A stretch of DNA of 64,000 nt from Valencia hispanica (taxonomy: Eukaryota > Chordata > Actinopteri > Cyprinodontiformes > Valenciidae), in assembly GCA_963556495.2 (NCBI GenBank), contig OY747702.1, positions 23,999,903 through 24,063,902 of the forward strand, read 5' to 3'. This document shows positions 1 through 13,744 of the stretch, piece by piece; within the stretch, counting starts at the first letter, position 1, and each line of letters begins with the position of its first letter. Below the pieces are notes generated by a model. The model was not told the DNA's origin. It worked only from the letters and a program-made list of their open reading frames with translations, and did no database searches. The position numbers were made by a program, and so were the translations under genes.

Positions 1-3000
1 TTGAGCTCGAACCATGTTGTTGACTCCAGCCTCAACTATAATGTGACGCAGGACGCTGAAGTGCTGCAGACGGAGCACGGATTGAGCCTTTAAATATTTA
101 TTTCTTTGTTCAGATATGACTGTATTAAATATTAACACAGCAGATGCGAGACAGACAGTGTGCACTTTATAAATAACTTGATGCTGAAAATTGAGAAGAA
201 GGGGTGAAAGTACAGACTGGACCCCTGAACTCACAGGAGATGTTTGGAGGGAGTATTGGATAATAATGCAGATAAATCACTTGCAAATTATTGCTTATCT
301 GAAATAATTAAACTACTTTTAAATAATTGTTCTCTAATAATTATTTATGAATTTATTTTATTTATGGATTATAAATTATTAATGTAAAGGATAAAATAGA
401 CAACTAACATGTAAAAATACGGTTCCAACACATTTTGTTAATGAAAAGAATCCATATTTACAATTGTAAATTTGTAAAACAAGTGGTTTGGGAACATTTT
501 CAAAGGGATGATATATGTTTGATCAAAATTGTCTTTCCTCATGATGTTTTGTGAAGTGCACCAGTTTCTCGTGCACCAAAAAAACACCCACACAGAATGA
601 TGCTGCCACCTCATGCTTTACCAGATAGGATAGTGTTTTTAGGCATGTGAGCTTCCACTTTTTCCTCCGACTGTAACAATGGTTATCATGGTTAAACACT
701 TTTAGTTTAGTTAGGACATACAGTATGTCCAAAAATACAGGTAAACTATGATGTTGCTTTTGAAATAATGGCTACTTCTTACTGAATGGCCTTTCATCTA
801 TGTTGTATTCTTTCACTTTGGATAATGACTGAAGTTTGTTTCCTTACCAGCTTTAGCCAGCAACTTCACAGGGTCTTTGGCTTTTGTTCTGGGATTCATT
901 TTCCCATTTCACTCTAAAAACAAGTTCATCTCAGGGACGCAGAATCCAGCTCTTTTCTGAACAGTATGATGGCTGGAGATTCTTATGGTGTTTTTAGTAG
1001 CGTATAATCGTTTGAAAACCTGTACACTTTGCAGCTCAGCAGGAAGTAGATTTGTGGAGGTTCATAATTCTCTCACTGATTTATTGGCTGATTATAATTT
1101 TTTTTTCAATGACGGCACACAAAGAAGCAGTGTGTTTGAGGTGTGCTTTAAAATACATCTACAGGTGTGCTCCCATTTAATTAATCTTGCAAATGAATAT
1201 ATCAGAAGCTCAGTTGTTCAAAAGGAATAAAAAGCTCTCTAAAGAAATTCTCTCTCGCACTATTCTCACATTTATTTATCAAACAGAAATAATGTTATCC
1301 TAAAAGACATACTGTATAAGAGTAAAGTATATTCTTATATATACTTAATGTCAAACAATGAAAAGGTTATGTGTTTTTTTTACACGGTGAACATAAATAT
1401 TTGGTTTCAACTGTAAATACTAAAGTTCGCTCTAAATTTACCACATATACTTCTAAAGAGGTCAGCCTTTAAATCCAACATCTACAAAAATGCACTATTA
1501 TAAAGATGGATGGATGGATGGATGTTGCTTGAGCTAATTACATATCAGGAACTGATATTTTTTTTAACTAAAAACTGTAGTTTAAATTGATAGTTTCTAC
1601 CACTTGACTTCATAGTCAATACCAGGTGCTTAGAGATTTCTAAAAGACCCGAGAAATAAAATAAACATTCTCGGAAAACAAACTCATGGTCTAAAACAAC
1701 AGAGATAAATTATTCAGTTGAATCATGAAATACTAAGAATGGCTTCAGGATGCAGTCCTGACCAGGCCTTTTCCTTTTGTTTTTGCCTCATTGAACAACT
1801 GCTGAAACATGTGGGCTCTGTCCTGTAGATTTTCTTTGAGTGTCAATGGTCAACAGAATCATCAAATAATTTCCTTCCAGATCACACGCATGGTGATGAC
1901 AACGTGGACATTTTTTAAAAACATCTAGCTTTTTTTTCTTTCTTTTTTCCTGCCTGTTTTTCCACTCCATCACCCACCTGACCCTAATTCAGACTCTATT
2001 TGAGGTACACAGTCCATCCACTGTACATTGATGTGAGTTCTGAATGCACAATAAGGACTGTGCATGTTCAGATGCCTGTGGTTACACATGCATCATCTTC
2101 TCTGCATTCTAATTTGAGAGACTTCCAGAGAAGAATTTTTAGCTCTTTTTTTAAAGTTTCATCTAGCGCGTGATGAGGAGATTGAAGCTATTCTTCTTCC
2201 ATCATTCCATAAAATACTCCTTTTACTGCAGCACCAAATATCCCATAGCCAGGACACCCTGCAGCTTTCAGTTTAAAAAAAAAAGGAAGAGAACAGTTTG
2301 TTTGAGGACTGTGTAAAATCCCCACACTGGAAGTCTCCTTGGGGCCAAACACACAAAGCATTAACTGTCAGCCACCAAGTTCCTCTGTCTATCAAAAACA
2401 ATCTCCAAGGACTATTTAGCTGTCAGCCACCTAAGTACACCTCCCAGCCCCACTATTTTTAAACAAATATGAGCGGAGCAGGTGTTGATTGACACCACAA
2501 ACTCCCACTTTGCCTCCCACTGTCAGCATAAACACTTGCTTCTTTCATTTCCCAAGGATGTGCAGGTAAGTAAAAAAGATAACGCTACATTACAGTAAAA
2601 GCAAAAAATAGATGGAGGAAAAGCATCAAAGATCGTTGCTGATAAAATAGCAAAGCAGGAAGGAAGTTCACCTGCTCCTTTCCGCTCTACTCTCAGGATC
2701 TTTAAGATAGCAAAGTTTAGGGAACATTGGTTAACCTGAGAAACTCGTTTCTATTTGTGAAACACAAGTGGACTAAATAATGGAAAGAGCCCGTGATGGT
2801 GCAGAAAGGCCTTATTTCATTCAGATGTCTTTATTGAAGCTCAGAAAACTTTACATTTGGCAACGTTGCTGCACTCTTAGATGTTAAGTGCATTTAACTG
2901 AACAATTTCTGCAGTAAAACTAAAGCTTTTTGTGTCGAGAAAACTATTCATCGTGACCTGAAAGACTTTTAAACACTTTTGTTGCCCCCTTGAACACACA

Positions 3001-6000
3001 CACCCACATGACAAATAAAAGCTCCAAGGACTGTATTGATAACACGTCTGTCTCTTCTAGATGAGGGTAATAAATGAATGCTGTTGTGAAAGAAAGAAAG
3101 AACTGCTAAAACTGCCGAACGCATTCCAACTTCCAGGCAAGGGCGCAGCTTTTGTCAGATTGACGAATGTGAAATTAGCTGGGAGAAAGCAAAGCGTGAG
3201 GCTGATGTGGGGTATGTTTTGGTGGGAGTACAAAGGCTGTGCGTGTGGGAGAGTAGAACGGCAGCGTTGTTGTTTGACAAATGGTAATTATCTTTTTTTT
3301 CCCACTTTTGTTCCGCTAATTGCAGTTAATTTTGAAAAAACTGTATTCCTGCTTGTCAAGACCAACTTCACAGGAACATAAGCCAAATAAATGACCAAAT
3401 ACAAGCACATCTTAAGCAGAACACCAAGACAAGTGGCTCATGTGTCATTCCATTAGCCGAGATCAATCCAAACTGCTGGTTGCTGTTTACTTGTTCCTGC
3501 TTCAGTTTTTAGATACAAAAAGTCATTTCTTAACAAAAAAAACAAACTTTACCATAAAGTAATGCCATATGTACAGTAGATGTCAGATAGTTCCACAGTG
3601 ATCAAGATTTAAATATGTGAGCTGCAAAAATGTGGCTTTAAAGGAAAGTGATGGATGGACAGACAGATAATATAAAAACCAATGGACGAATGGATGGATG
3701 GATGGATTGGAAACTTTAAGACAATGGCATGGGAAATAAAATCAGGAAATACGTGTTCTTCCTCTATTTTCTTTATCCATGCTTGCCAACTCAAGGAAAA
3801 TATTAAAATCAAATTCCATTTTCCAAGACTCCAGAGGAACCCAGTGGTATATACCCAATGCTGTCCCACAATGTGTATTTGTGTGATTATTTGATCATTA
3901 TTCCAGAAGTACATTTGTGAAGTCAGACACTGAGGATGGACAAGAAGGCCTGGCTCGCAGTCTTCATTCCACTAACTTTAATACCTGGGCAAAATGCGTT
4001 CTTCTGGAAACTGCCAAACCCAGACCCATCCATTGGATTTCCAGACAGTGAGGCATGATGTGTAACTCGAGAAGAAATTTCTTAATGTTTTCCCAAACAT
4101 ATAAATGAAACCTTGTTTTAACTGATTCCTATGAACCCAGCAAATTGTACTGTCTTTTAAACTGGTCTTCCAAGCTGGATGTATTGCTACAGTCTTATTA
4201 TTTAAAGTTATCTTAAGGCCAGACAAAATCAAGATTCCATTAAATCCACTTTGACATCCCTTACATATTTAAGCTGTGTTGTTGTGCTTCGAAGACAGGT
4301 TTTCTCTACACACACGGATGCAGTCTCACCTGACCTCCTTGAGAGGTCTATAAGAACGGGCTGGCAGATGCGTCACAGGAACTAGTCACCTTGCCATCTG
4401 TTTTTCAGTGCTTCTTTGCCAAATCCTTCCTCCCTTCCTTCTAGCAATCAAGGACCGGATGAAATACAAGTCCCATTATGTGGAGGCAGCTAATAATGCA
4501 TTATCAATTAGTCCCTTTGGCTACTGATCAATGCTCAGCCGGTGGTACGAGGCCATTTTATTCATTTAGGCCTATATTGTCCTATTTGCCGTGATTCTCT
4601 TATTTCCTTCTGCTTATTAGGTCCTGGCACTGAGACGTATGAGGTTAGGCCTAAATTGGATCGGGACTTTCCTTCAATATTCCATTACAGATTTTGTTTA
4701 ATCACTGTGTGGTGGCTTCACAGGAATCCAGCTGAAATTGCTGTAGTCTCAGACAAAGTGACAGTAAGCTTTTACCACGTTCAGATAAATGTCATTCGTG
4801 TGACGTTTCTGTAAAGGTAAATGCGTCCATGTTATGACCTATAGAGCCGTGAAAGGGAGAAAAACAAGTCGAGAGGGTGAAAGGGGGAGTGGGTGGAAGT
4901 TGGGAGTAAGGAAGGTGATTGGCTGCTATAATACCAGGGATGAGTACTGTGGTATTAAAACAAAGGTTACAGATCATTTAGGCTAAGCCCGGCTTATCTT
5001 CCTCTTAGATCAGAAATTAAATATGTCATCACATTATGATCCAGGATCCGGTTAATCAAAAGAAACATATTTTCTACAACTGAAGTCTGCAGACGTCATA
5101 TATGGCAGAAAGCAGGGTTATTTCTCTTTGTTTATGGGCTGGCTTTGAAAGAATTACTATCGGCGTCATATTTGAACTTCAAAGGATTGACAGGGGACAG
5201 GAGCTGACACAAAAAATACCCCTGCAAGATGGAGAAAGTGGTTATATTTTCTTCCGTTACGCAGTTTTAAATGATTTTTCACCAGTCATAAAAAAGAATA
5301 TTGCTTTATGAATATGGTATGTGTGATCCCACTGTAAACGATTTCATAAAACACAATGCAAATGTGTCTCCATCATCTTCTGTTTTTACCAAAGACGCCT
5401 TGTTGACATCCGTTTCAATCAACAAAGAAAAAAAATATAATCTCCCGTCTTTATAAAGGCGGTTGCGAAGGTTTATTGAAATAGGAATGTGAAATGCATG
5501 CATTTTCCACCTGAGAGGGTTTGCTGCTCGGGTGACAATCCGAAGCGTGGATCAAAATCTTTTCCATCAATGCTGGCAGATGAAATGCAAACACAATCAA
5601 ATCAGTCTGGCCAATACATCGAGCCCACGCTGAAATGCCAATCTCGCTTCCCCTCATCATGTGTCTGATGAGAAATCATAGAGTGGGAGAATCTCCTAAT
5701 CTATGCAAACACACTGTCAGTATTGATTTGTTCGGAGGGGATATTTCTTTATTAAGACTCGCCAAACGTCTTCTCTCAGCGACCTGGGAAAGACACGATG
5801 TTGGCCAGCTCCCTCAGAAGCAGTCACAGCAATACCAATTGAGATAAGTTACTGCAGACAGGTAATGAGAACCGATAGACTCGAGGACAGATCAATATGA
5901 GGCATTGAAACCTGGAGGGGAAGGACAAATTGTGACATATTTTTCCTTTTGTCTTTTCAATGGAGATTGTAACACAAAAAACAAAAAAACCTGAATCTCT

Positions 6001-7357
6001 TGTCTATACTGTATGGGTGTCTGTTGGTGTCCACGGCAATCAGGCAATACAAAGAGATGTAAACTGTAACTCAATGGTAGACACAGCCAGCCAGAGCTAC
6101 TCTTTTGTCTTTGCTGCTCTGAATTAGGTTCAAAGAGCAGCCTGTCTGATGATAGCAAGGTCATGTCTGAAACAGAATCTTATCCACACGTCATGTTTTC
6201 TACTGGCTGAACTTTGAGGACTGAGAAGCCCTGATGAAACACGGCTGCACTTCAGTCCTTGGTATGTTATTAATTTTAAACTTCACAGTCTCCTTGACAT
6301 TTGACGGACTCTGCTGGTACTGAGCATGGATGGAGTTCGCTAAATCCAGCCTGTGGTTTGCTCTGCCACAAGATGGTGGAGAAATCTACAACTCCATTTG
6401 TCTCGGTCTAATGATCCCAAAAACTCCATATTTTGGCATTATTTTAAGTCTCGCATCTTATTCACTAAGCAAATAACACCAAATGGCACACCCATTCAGC
6501 TATGAAAGTTTCTGTGTCAAATTGTACTTTTCCTTGCATAGTCAGAATATTATCTTTGTTTATAAACAGAGGACAAACAAACCAGTGAGGTTTACTGATC
6601 ATTGTGGTACAAACAGGAATACAGGCCAATAACAATGTTTCTCTCTCCATTCTACGCTTTCAAACTATGGAGGAACATTTTCACAAATAAAATCTGTGCA
6701 GCTTTTTAAAACACCTGTCAGAGTTTTCTAAGAATAAATCTCAACATAAATACTTCAAATACTGGTTAAGTTTTATTTACATGCCAGCCATATTGGATAT
6801 TAACAAAACTGTGTTCTTGCCCTATTTCTGAGTGAAAACTCATAAAATCGACCTAGTACAAATAGATTGAATAGAAATAGAAGTTTCTTTGAGTCCTATT
6901 CATAAACCTTTTGATATCAAATTCTATTTGTTGAGCTATTCATTAATCCTGATGTTTGTAGAGGTATACAGTAACTGTAGACAGAAATCACAATTCTGTA
7001 TAAAGTTCAAGTTTGAAGTAAAGCAGTATATATTTTATCAATGATACAAATCTGACTGTGTCAAAATAAATATGTTGTAAAGATTATATATAATAGAGAA
7101 AAACAAATTCCATATAGAGTGTGATTATATGCCTGCCGTAATGAAATCTCCTGTGCCATTTGTTACTTATTTGTCCTCATCTGCATTGTAAGCTCAGGGC
7201 TGCTTGATTGCAACGCGCAACTGGGTTTGTACTAACGTCTTTATTATTATGTTATGTTTACATTCAGGTGTGGTAATTTCATGTGAAAAATTACCTTTGA
7301 CTTAGAGCCAAGTTTATTTATCACTGCTATCTAATGCTGTAAACATAAAGCTTTCAC
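1..7357. other. Intronic, no gene seen
   Basis: AT-rich sequence without a recognisable exon, RNA gene or transposon. It holds two short (GGAT)n runs (1506-1524 and 3690-3714). A consensus splice donor (CAG|GTAAGT) at about 2566-2571 follows a pyrimidine-rich AAG, but nothing codes around it. It probably belongs to the intron downstream of the UNC5 exon or to flanking DNA. Confidence 0.5.
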
Positions 7358-7361
7358 TTAA

Positions 7362-7859
7362 AGAGGCTATATGCAACTTTTCCCCCAAAATAAACGTAAC
7401 AATAGCCATTTTATTTGACCATTTATGACTCAAACATCTCCTGATGAGCATACTGACACCTTGTCAGCTCACAGTGGGTGCACCTATAAGCCTGTATCCA
7501 ATTTTTTCTATTTTCTGTCGGGTCCCATTTTCCCGCGCTGTCTGCGGATGTGACGTCAAGCGTGTTCATGTTAAATGTTTCAGATCACTCTGCCACTACG
7601 GGTAGTCAGCACTCGCAAGCAGTTCAATGGATTGTGCGAATACACAAAAGAGACCAAGGACAACTTTGACACCAACAGTAACTCCACATAAGACTAAAAA
7701 AGTTATACCCCTGACAAGTGCCCGAAAAAGATAGAAGATTGAGAACGACCGGCGCACGAGCGCGCGCTGCGAGAGCGAGTAGAAAGGAAGAGCAGTTCCG
7801 TTTTTGGCCACATGGGGTCAGTTGCGAGTTTAAATTTCCAAAAATTGCATATAGCCCCT
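7362..7859. mobile_element. Non-autonomous DNA transposon (MITE) with TTAA target sites
   Basis: The 498-bp unit is bounded by TTAA at 7358-7361 and 7860-7863. Its terminal inverted repeats are AGAGGCTATATGCAA on the left and the complement of TTGCATATAGCCCCT on the right, with one mismatch in 15. A TTAA duplication is the signature of piggyBac-type transposition, but AGRGG is not the usual piggyBac end, so the superfamily is uncertain. The interior is more GC-rich than the flanks and has no transposase; open frames in it are chance. Confidence 0.7.
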
Positions 7860-7863
7860 TTAA

Positions 7864-8198
7864 TGTACCTTTCACTCCTTTGCCACTGTAGTTGAGGGAG
7901 AAGACGTAATGTCAGCTAGACCAATAGTAAGGGGGGTCCTCAAGATCTGGTTAATCTCTGTTATTTAAAGTTTCTTTTGTTACGTTCTTGAAGTTGAGTG
8001 AAAGTTCAACATTTTAGTTCCACACATACAGATTCTGCATTTGTTTCCTTGAAACAACGTTTCATTCTGTATGCTGAACAAGAAGGTCCATATGGAAAAT
8101 TTGTAGGATGAACATGTATATATTAAAGGTTAAATGTTTGTATTCTCAGTATAAAACAGGATATTACTCACTTCTGTTACATTTATTTTCTCTTTTAT
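7864..8198. other. Short intronic gap, nothing recognised
   Basis: Plain AT-rich sequence between the TTAA MITE and the L2 tail. I see no coding, RNA or repeat feature in it. Confidence 0.4.
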
Positions 8199-8290
8199 AT
8201 CAAATCAAATCAAGCTTTATTTATAAAGTGCTTTTCATACACAAATTGCAGTTTAAAGTGCCTTACAGAATTAAAATGGACCCACGTAAA
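8199..8290 (-). mobile_element. 3' tail of an L2-type LINE or SINE
   Basis: The segment starts with (ATCAA)n, followed by a motif related to CTTTATTTATAAAGTGCTTTTC and a second motif resembling AAAGTGCCTTACAG. This is the standard 3' end of L2-clade LINEs and the SINEs that share their tail, read on the minus strand with the short repeat as its very end. Only about 90 bp remains, as expected for strong 5' truncation. Confidence 0.6.
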
Positions 8291-10028
8291 CCACATTCCC
8301 ATCCCTCCCCCACAGGTTTAAAAGAGGTAACTGTCACATTGCCTCGATGATTCCCAAATACCGCAAGGTTTAAAGAGGCAGCAAGTGTTGTACTCTAACT
8401 CCGTGTCACAAACAGCACAGGCCAATCACTTATTGTCCTGGTTATAACTTTCATAAATATGTGAGGCCTTTTCTTGGAATGGATGGATGCATCTGCTTTG
8501 TAGCTTTCCATCAGTTCTAATCTATAGAGGTTTTTTCACAACTGTTAATAAATCTGAATTGTAATTGATCACTTCTAGTTCAAAAACTAAAAGGCTGAAA
8601 CTGATCAACTCTGAAATGGCTAATTCTATGTTGAACAGAGGGAGTATTTAAAATAGATATTTGGCATAAGGAAACATTATTTAACAAGCCTAAAAACAGC
8701 ATAATGGCTAGTCAAACCAAAACTGGAATACTGTACACATTTGAGGATTTTAAAACATATAAATTTTATAAACCTCTTTACCCTGATTGCAAAACAAAGA
8801 AACAAAAAATAAAAATGTTCCCTAAAATACAGCTTTAATTATGTATCATTTCGTCTTGTGAACTGGTTGTATCGTTACACCCCAAGTCTCCATTCTTTAA
8901 AATCCCTCTTTCTCAGGGCATGGCGTCGCCCTCAGCCAGATTCTGCTGTGATAAAAGTGATGGTTGCTTGGTAACAGGTACAAGTTTAGAGTCCTGCATG
9001 ATCGTGATGACCAGGGTGAAAAGACCACCTGACAAGCCTGTAATGCACATATACATGTATCTTTTAGGATTGGGGATTGGACTGAGCTGTCAGCAAACTC
9101 CTTGGGGCTCGAGAGACATTAAACAGCACAAGTGTCGGAGAGATCGATACAGTTACAGCCACACTTTTGGAGCACCCTGTGTTCTGTATAACTGTGCAGG
9201 TCTACATATGAAACATTCAGCATCAAAGGCAGTGAAACCACAGAGTGAAGGCGGGAGCTGTGAGGAAGCCTTGAACTTCACAAAGTTTCTAAAGCTGGAG
9301 CCCCTCACTGCTGCAGGGGTCCGTGGCAGCCAGCATGCCAGATTTGTTTCATAGACAAATAAATGCAAACTGTAACAGCTCACACACACACATGGCAAAT
9401 GGGGCATCATCATTAAATGCTGGCAGGGACGATGTTGGGTTTGTAATCTGGTTTTCCTATAAACTCTGCAGTTTATAGCCTACATCACGTCTTCCTTTAT
9501 AGGGAAAAGACAATTCACAATCTCCATGTCAAAGTTAAAGAGGAGTCTCCAGGATGTCACCCATCTGATAGCGGCATAAAACCTAGTGTTGCACATAACT
9601 TGTTCCCTTGTTTGGTCAAAATGGAAAAGCCTGTAGATATGAAGCATAGTAAAAAGAAATTGTGTTGGCTGCACATTTTCAGAAAAACGTGGACACTGAT
9701 AGAGCTGCTATCGGAAGTACTGCTGACCTAAAATGTTGCAAAAAAACAGGTAAAAATAGGTAAAAACACCTTATATCCATTATACATTTTCTTACTTTCT
9801 GCATATCATAAAAGCATTTGATAATATAGCTCAATATTTCAATGAAGATACTGCTTACGATTAACCCAGATTTTGCTAAATATTTCCTTTCTTTTATTTT
9901 ATCACAATGTCACACCACTCCTTGTGAGCTTAAACCCCATTACTAAAAATATTCATTCAGAGTGGCAGTGAAAGTCTGTAAAACATACCAAATGCATGCA
10001 ACATGCATGCATGGTAGTTAAAATATAC
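8291..10028. other. Intronic, no gene seen
   Basis: I found no exon-like or repeat structure here. The reading frame at 8920-9354 has no recognisable domain, and its codons show no family similarity I know of. Confidence 0.4.
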
Positions 10029-10030
10029 TA

Positions 10031-10472
10031 CAGTGGACCCCAACTAATTTATTTGTGGTTTGGTACTCAGATTTTTCTATGGAACGTGACTCCGAATTAT
10101 TCATGGAAACTATGTAATTTGCTAAAAAATTTTCATGGAGCATATCTAAAATATTTGAAAGGAAATTCAGCTTGGGAAGCTGAAACATTTATGCTCAATG
10201 CTACTTGACATGCTACTGGCTGGCATTTACAAAGCAGCCAATCAAGGATTGCCATTTGAATCCATAGAGGTAATTGGAGATAAGGAAAAATGTAGACGTT
10301 CTTCTTTTTCTTCTTCTGTGGCAGTGCTAAGATGGTTTCCACTGTGCATATTAACGTATGTTTGAACTGTTTAAACAGGCACTTCTAGGCGTTTCTAAGG
10401 GGATCTCAACTATTCATCAATTTTAGCTATTCAATGTGGTCCCTAACCCCCGTGAAAACAGGGGCCCCACTG
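10031..10472. mobile_element. pogo/Tigger-like MITE
   Basis: The 442-bp element is flanked by TA on both sides (10029-10030 and 10473-10474). Its ends are inverted: CAGTGGACCCC on the left and GGGGCCCCACTG on the right. The right part carries the degenerate 'tattcg-cgggg' style subterminal sequence typical of Tigger-derived MITEs (here around GCTATTCAATGTGGTCCC). It has no transposase. TA target choice and CAGTG ends fit the Tc1/mariner-pogo superfamily. Confidence 0.65.
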
Positions 10473-10474
10473 TA

Positions 10475-11814
10475 TTCTACCAAGTATTGCATCCAAGCAG
10501 ATCTTTGTAATTGCGATATTGCAAACGTTCATACTTCAATGGTGATTATGATTTGATATATTGTGCACCTCTATTTTCTGCTATTTGCATCACTATCTTC
10601 TAAAGTGTTGATCCAAAGAAATTTTATGTCAAAGATTTAGGCAAGTTTAAGATTGATTGAAGTGTATCTCTTGATGTCACCATCATGATTTCAATCACAA
10701 ATCTGCAGCAAATGTCTGGTAAGATGATTTGGAAGTTGCAGATTGTGAGCTACAGATTCACAGAGAGTGGTAGGGAGTCAGGAGGGGGGTAAGAAGTATT
10801 GACTGAGTATGACTCTTCAACATGCAGTTTGGACAGTCTATAAATCCCCAAACAAGATAAGCAGAGAGAGCAAAGCTTTCTTTCAGCACTTCAATGAGTG
10901 TGAATTTTAAAAATGAATCTGAAGCTCAGCTGGCCTTTTAAGACTTCAAGGGGCCACTTTAAAGTTTCTAGAGTGCTTGTATTAGTTTCATTTCTAGTTG
11001 CTTTTATTTTAATTATCTCCCCTTTCTGCCTTCAGCATTACACTTTCCTTTTGTCCAATCTGTCCTCTGCACATGAACTAAAAGCCTGCTGTCCATTCGC
11101 TGAAGATCTGCATTAGAATACTTATTTATTGAAAAGTTTTCTTTCATTTCTTTACCGAAGATCTGATATGCTCAGAAAACAAATAAAACAATGCATTTCT
11201 TGCCATGCATTATTACTTGTTGAAGCCTGAAATCTGTCTGTAGCTCATAAAGCCAAAAAAAGATTTTTTTAACAACTTAATTTACACCAATAGCAGTTAC
11301 ATGGAAGTGGAACTCTTCATAAAAACAATGATTCAATTTTATTACTATTGATTCTGACCCATTAACAATTCACAGCAATAATATAAATTCATAAATAGCC
11401 TTGTGGGTGTCACTGTCAACTTTCTGTACTGTGTGTTCTCTGTTTTCGTTTTTGTTTACAGGAGGATGACTCCAAAACAACTACAGCATCAAACCCAGGC
11501 TTCTCACACAAAAGGTAAAGAGATCAAACAACAGAAGAGTTGGAGAATGACAGCAGGGGTGTGGGCCATGACAACAGGGGTTATTAACAAGATGGCAGGT
11601 GTATTCAGCTCCTCTTTCACCCAAAGTCAATGTGCCCACGTGAAACGTTACAGAAACTAAACTCTATTGAAATACGATCCCATTACTGTGTAACTGCAGT
11701 TAAGCATCTGAAAGCTTAACTGCAGTTCAAAATTTACCAGATGTGTGTATCACTGTATGCTTTATGTGCAGATAGTACCTGCTATTTTATTTTATTTTTT
11801 ATTTTTTTGGGGGG
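10475..11814. other. Intronic, one possible plus-strand exon
   Basis: Mostly featureless AT-rich DNA. The exception is 11462-11514, a 53-nt segment with a strong pyrimidine tract plus CAG before it and AAAAG|GTAAAG after it, open in all but minor respects. It is described in the findings as a candidate exon, not called as a gene. Confidence 0.35.
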
Positions 11815-12900
11815 GATGCATTTAACTGTTGGTTACATTTATGGGCACCCTTGGTAAAGGTGTAGAAACGTTATTGATCTAATACTGCAGTAAAATGATC
11901 TCACACTGAAAATACCAGAAAAATCCAAGCTGTATTTTTTAGAGAAATATCTATATCTATTTTGAACAAACTCACCAAAGCCAAACTTATTGATACCCTT
12001 TTCTGAAGTTTCTAGAAAGTTTTAAATCATAATCACTATTTCTGCTTGCCTGGGAAGTCAGGTATTTTGTGACACAGAGGCCTGTTTCTGTTGGCCACTG
12101 TGCCACCAATCACAGTGAGGAGAATGTTAAAGGAAAAACAAAACTCCAAAGTTCTGTGTCAGAGTAGCATCTTGAGGTCACCAAATCTTCAACACTCAGA
12201 ACAGGAGTCTTAGACTTCACTTCTTGAGAGTTGGTGCTCTGCCTCTTTTAGATGTGTCCCTAGTCCAACACACCTAAAGAAAATACCTGAATTACATTCA
12301 CAGCCCGCAGTGAAGTTCTACAGAAACCTGCTAATGACCCAAAGACTGGTGTTTGAGATGGCTTAGGTCCTATTTGCATGCCATTAATTTGGCTGAAAGG
12401 CATACCAGGACAAAAAAAAGAAATAAACAAAAACACTTCCACCCACAATAACATAAACATGTAGCGTTTTAACTTAACCCACCAATGCCAAACCCCTGAT
12501 CCATATAAGATTGTAGTCACAAATCAGCACAACTATGACATGTAAGGTGTAAGGAGATTGTCTAAAAGGCACAGGCCAAAGATTCGTCTCTGTATGCTCC
12601 AAAATTTATGGAATCATCTAGAAGAAAACTAAGCCCCTTTTGTTGCCAAAGGGAGTTACAAAGCATTCACAGCATGGGTACCGCTGATTGTGCCACCAGT
12701 GCTTTTTGCTAAAACAACTATTTTGTCTCCACTGAATAAAATCTACTTAGATTTTTCAACATGAAATACGAAGCTGAAAGACGAAGAATTAATTTAAGAT
12801 CTTTTTATACATCTTTAGATAACTGAGATAACTAAAAACAAATCTGACTGCCACTGGATATGAACTGAAATAATATTGTTTTCAGATACATTTCTGTTTT
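11815..12900 (+). mobile_element. Possible very old Tc1-like element
   Basis: The stretch begins around a 'gggcacccttggtaaa' motif and contains phrases such as CCAACACACCTAAAGAAAATACC and CACCAATGCCAAACCCC that recall a known fish Tc1-like family. It is riddled with stops, and I cannot define its terminal repeats. The call rests on phrase-level resemblance only and is tentative. Confidence 0.3.
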
Positions 12901-13375
12901 CAGTGTGTCTTAACATTTATTGTGATACCCTAAGAGATGAGCTTTGAGAAGATATACACTTTATCTCAGGAGTAAACCCCATTGTCACAAATATTTCATG
13001 AAAAAAGGCCCAAACTATTTAATGACATCTTTATGTCAACAATGTATCCACACTTCTGAGTGCATATTTGTATATGTTCCCAATCAGTCGTCAGGGAGTT
13101 TGCATTTGCAGATCACTTCTGAATCACACCACTTTAGTGTCATACATGTTTTTGACACCAGTGGTGGAGGGGGTGGGGGACTGTAGCACAACAAAGGGAA
13201 AAACAAACAGGTCTCCAAGGTGATCGAGGAGATTTCTGAGAATGAAACCAATGTGCTTATTACGAGAGTGGCAGGCTAAATAGGGTGGAGAATGAGCCAG
13301 GAGCCTGATGGAGCACAGTAATCGGCGGCAATTTGCCGACCTTAGCTTCAGCGCACAAACACTTTATATAATATA

Positions 13376-13589
13376 CAGTGGCTTGCAAAAGTATTCGGCC
13401 CCCTTAAACTTTTCCACATTTTGTCACATTACAGCCACAAACATGAATCAATTTTATTGGAATTCCATGTTAAAGACCAAAACAAAGTGGTGTACATGTT
13501 AGAAGTGGAACGAAAATCATACATGATTCCAAACATTTTTTACAAATAAATAACTGAAAAGTGGGGTGTGTGTAATTATTCAGCCCCCT
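13376..13589 (+). repeat. Left terminal inverted repeat of the Tc1 element
   Basis: The outer end starts CAGTGGCTTGCAAAAG and the inner end finishes at CAGCCCCCT. It pairs with 14762-14973 in inverted orientation. The outer (about 13390-13405) and inner (about 13575-13589) motifs are the two direct-repeat transposase sites. Confidence 0.9.
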
Positions 13590-13744
13590 TTGGTCTGAGT
13601 GCAGTCAGTTGCCCATAGACATTGTCTGATGAGTGCTAATGACTAAATAGAGTGCACCTGTGTGTAATCTAATGTCAGTACAAATACAGCTGCCCTGTGA
13701 CGGTCTCAGAGGTTGTCTAAGAGAATGTTGGGAGCAACAACACC

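Noticed and set aside
2540..2575. Consensus donor CAG|GTAAGT, with an acceptor-like CCCAAG nine bases before it
   Set aside because: A 9-nt microexon cannot be supported from sequence alone; strong donor words occur by chance in introns.
3061..3381. 106-codon frame directly after a TTCTAG acceptor-like site
   Set aside because: The splice-like site is weak evidence, the peptide has no family resemblance, and no donor follows.
8920..9354. 144-codon open frame on the plus strand
   Set aside because: No recognisable motif, and an equal frame lies on the opposite strand; no splice or promoter context.
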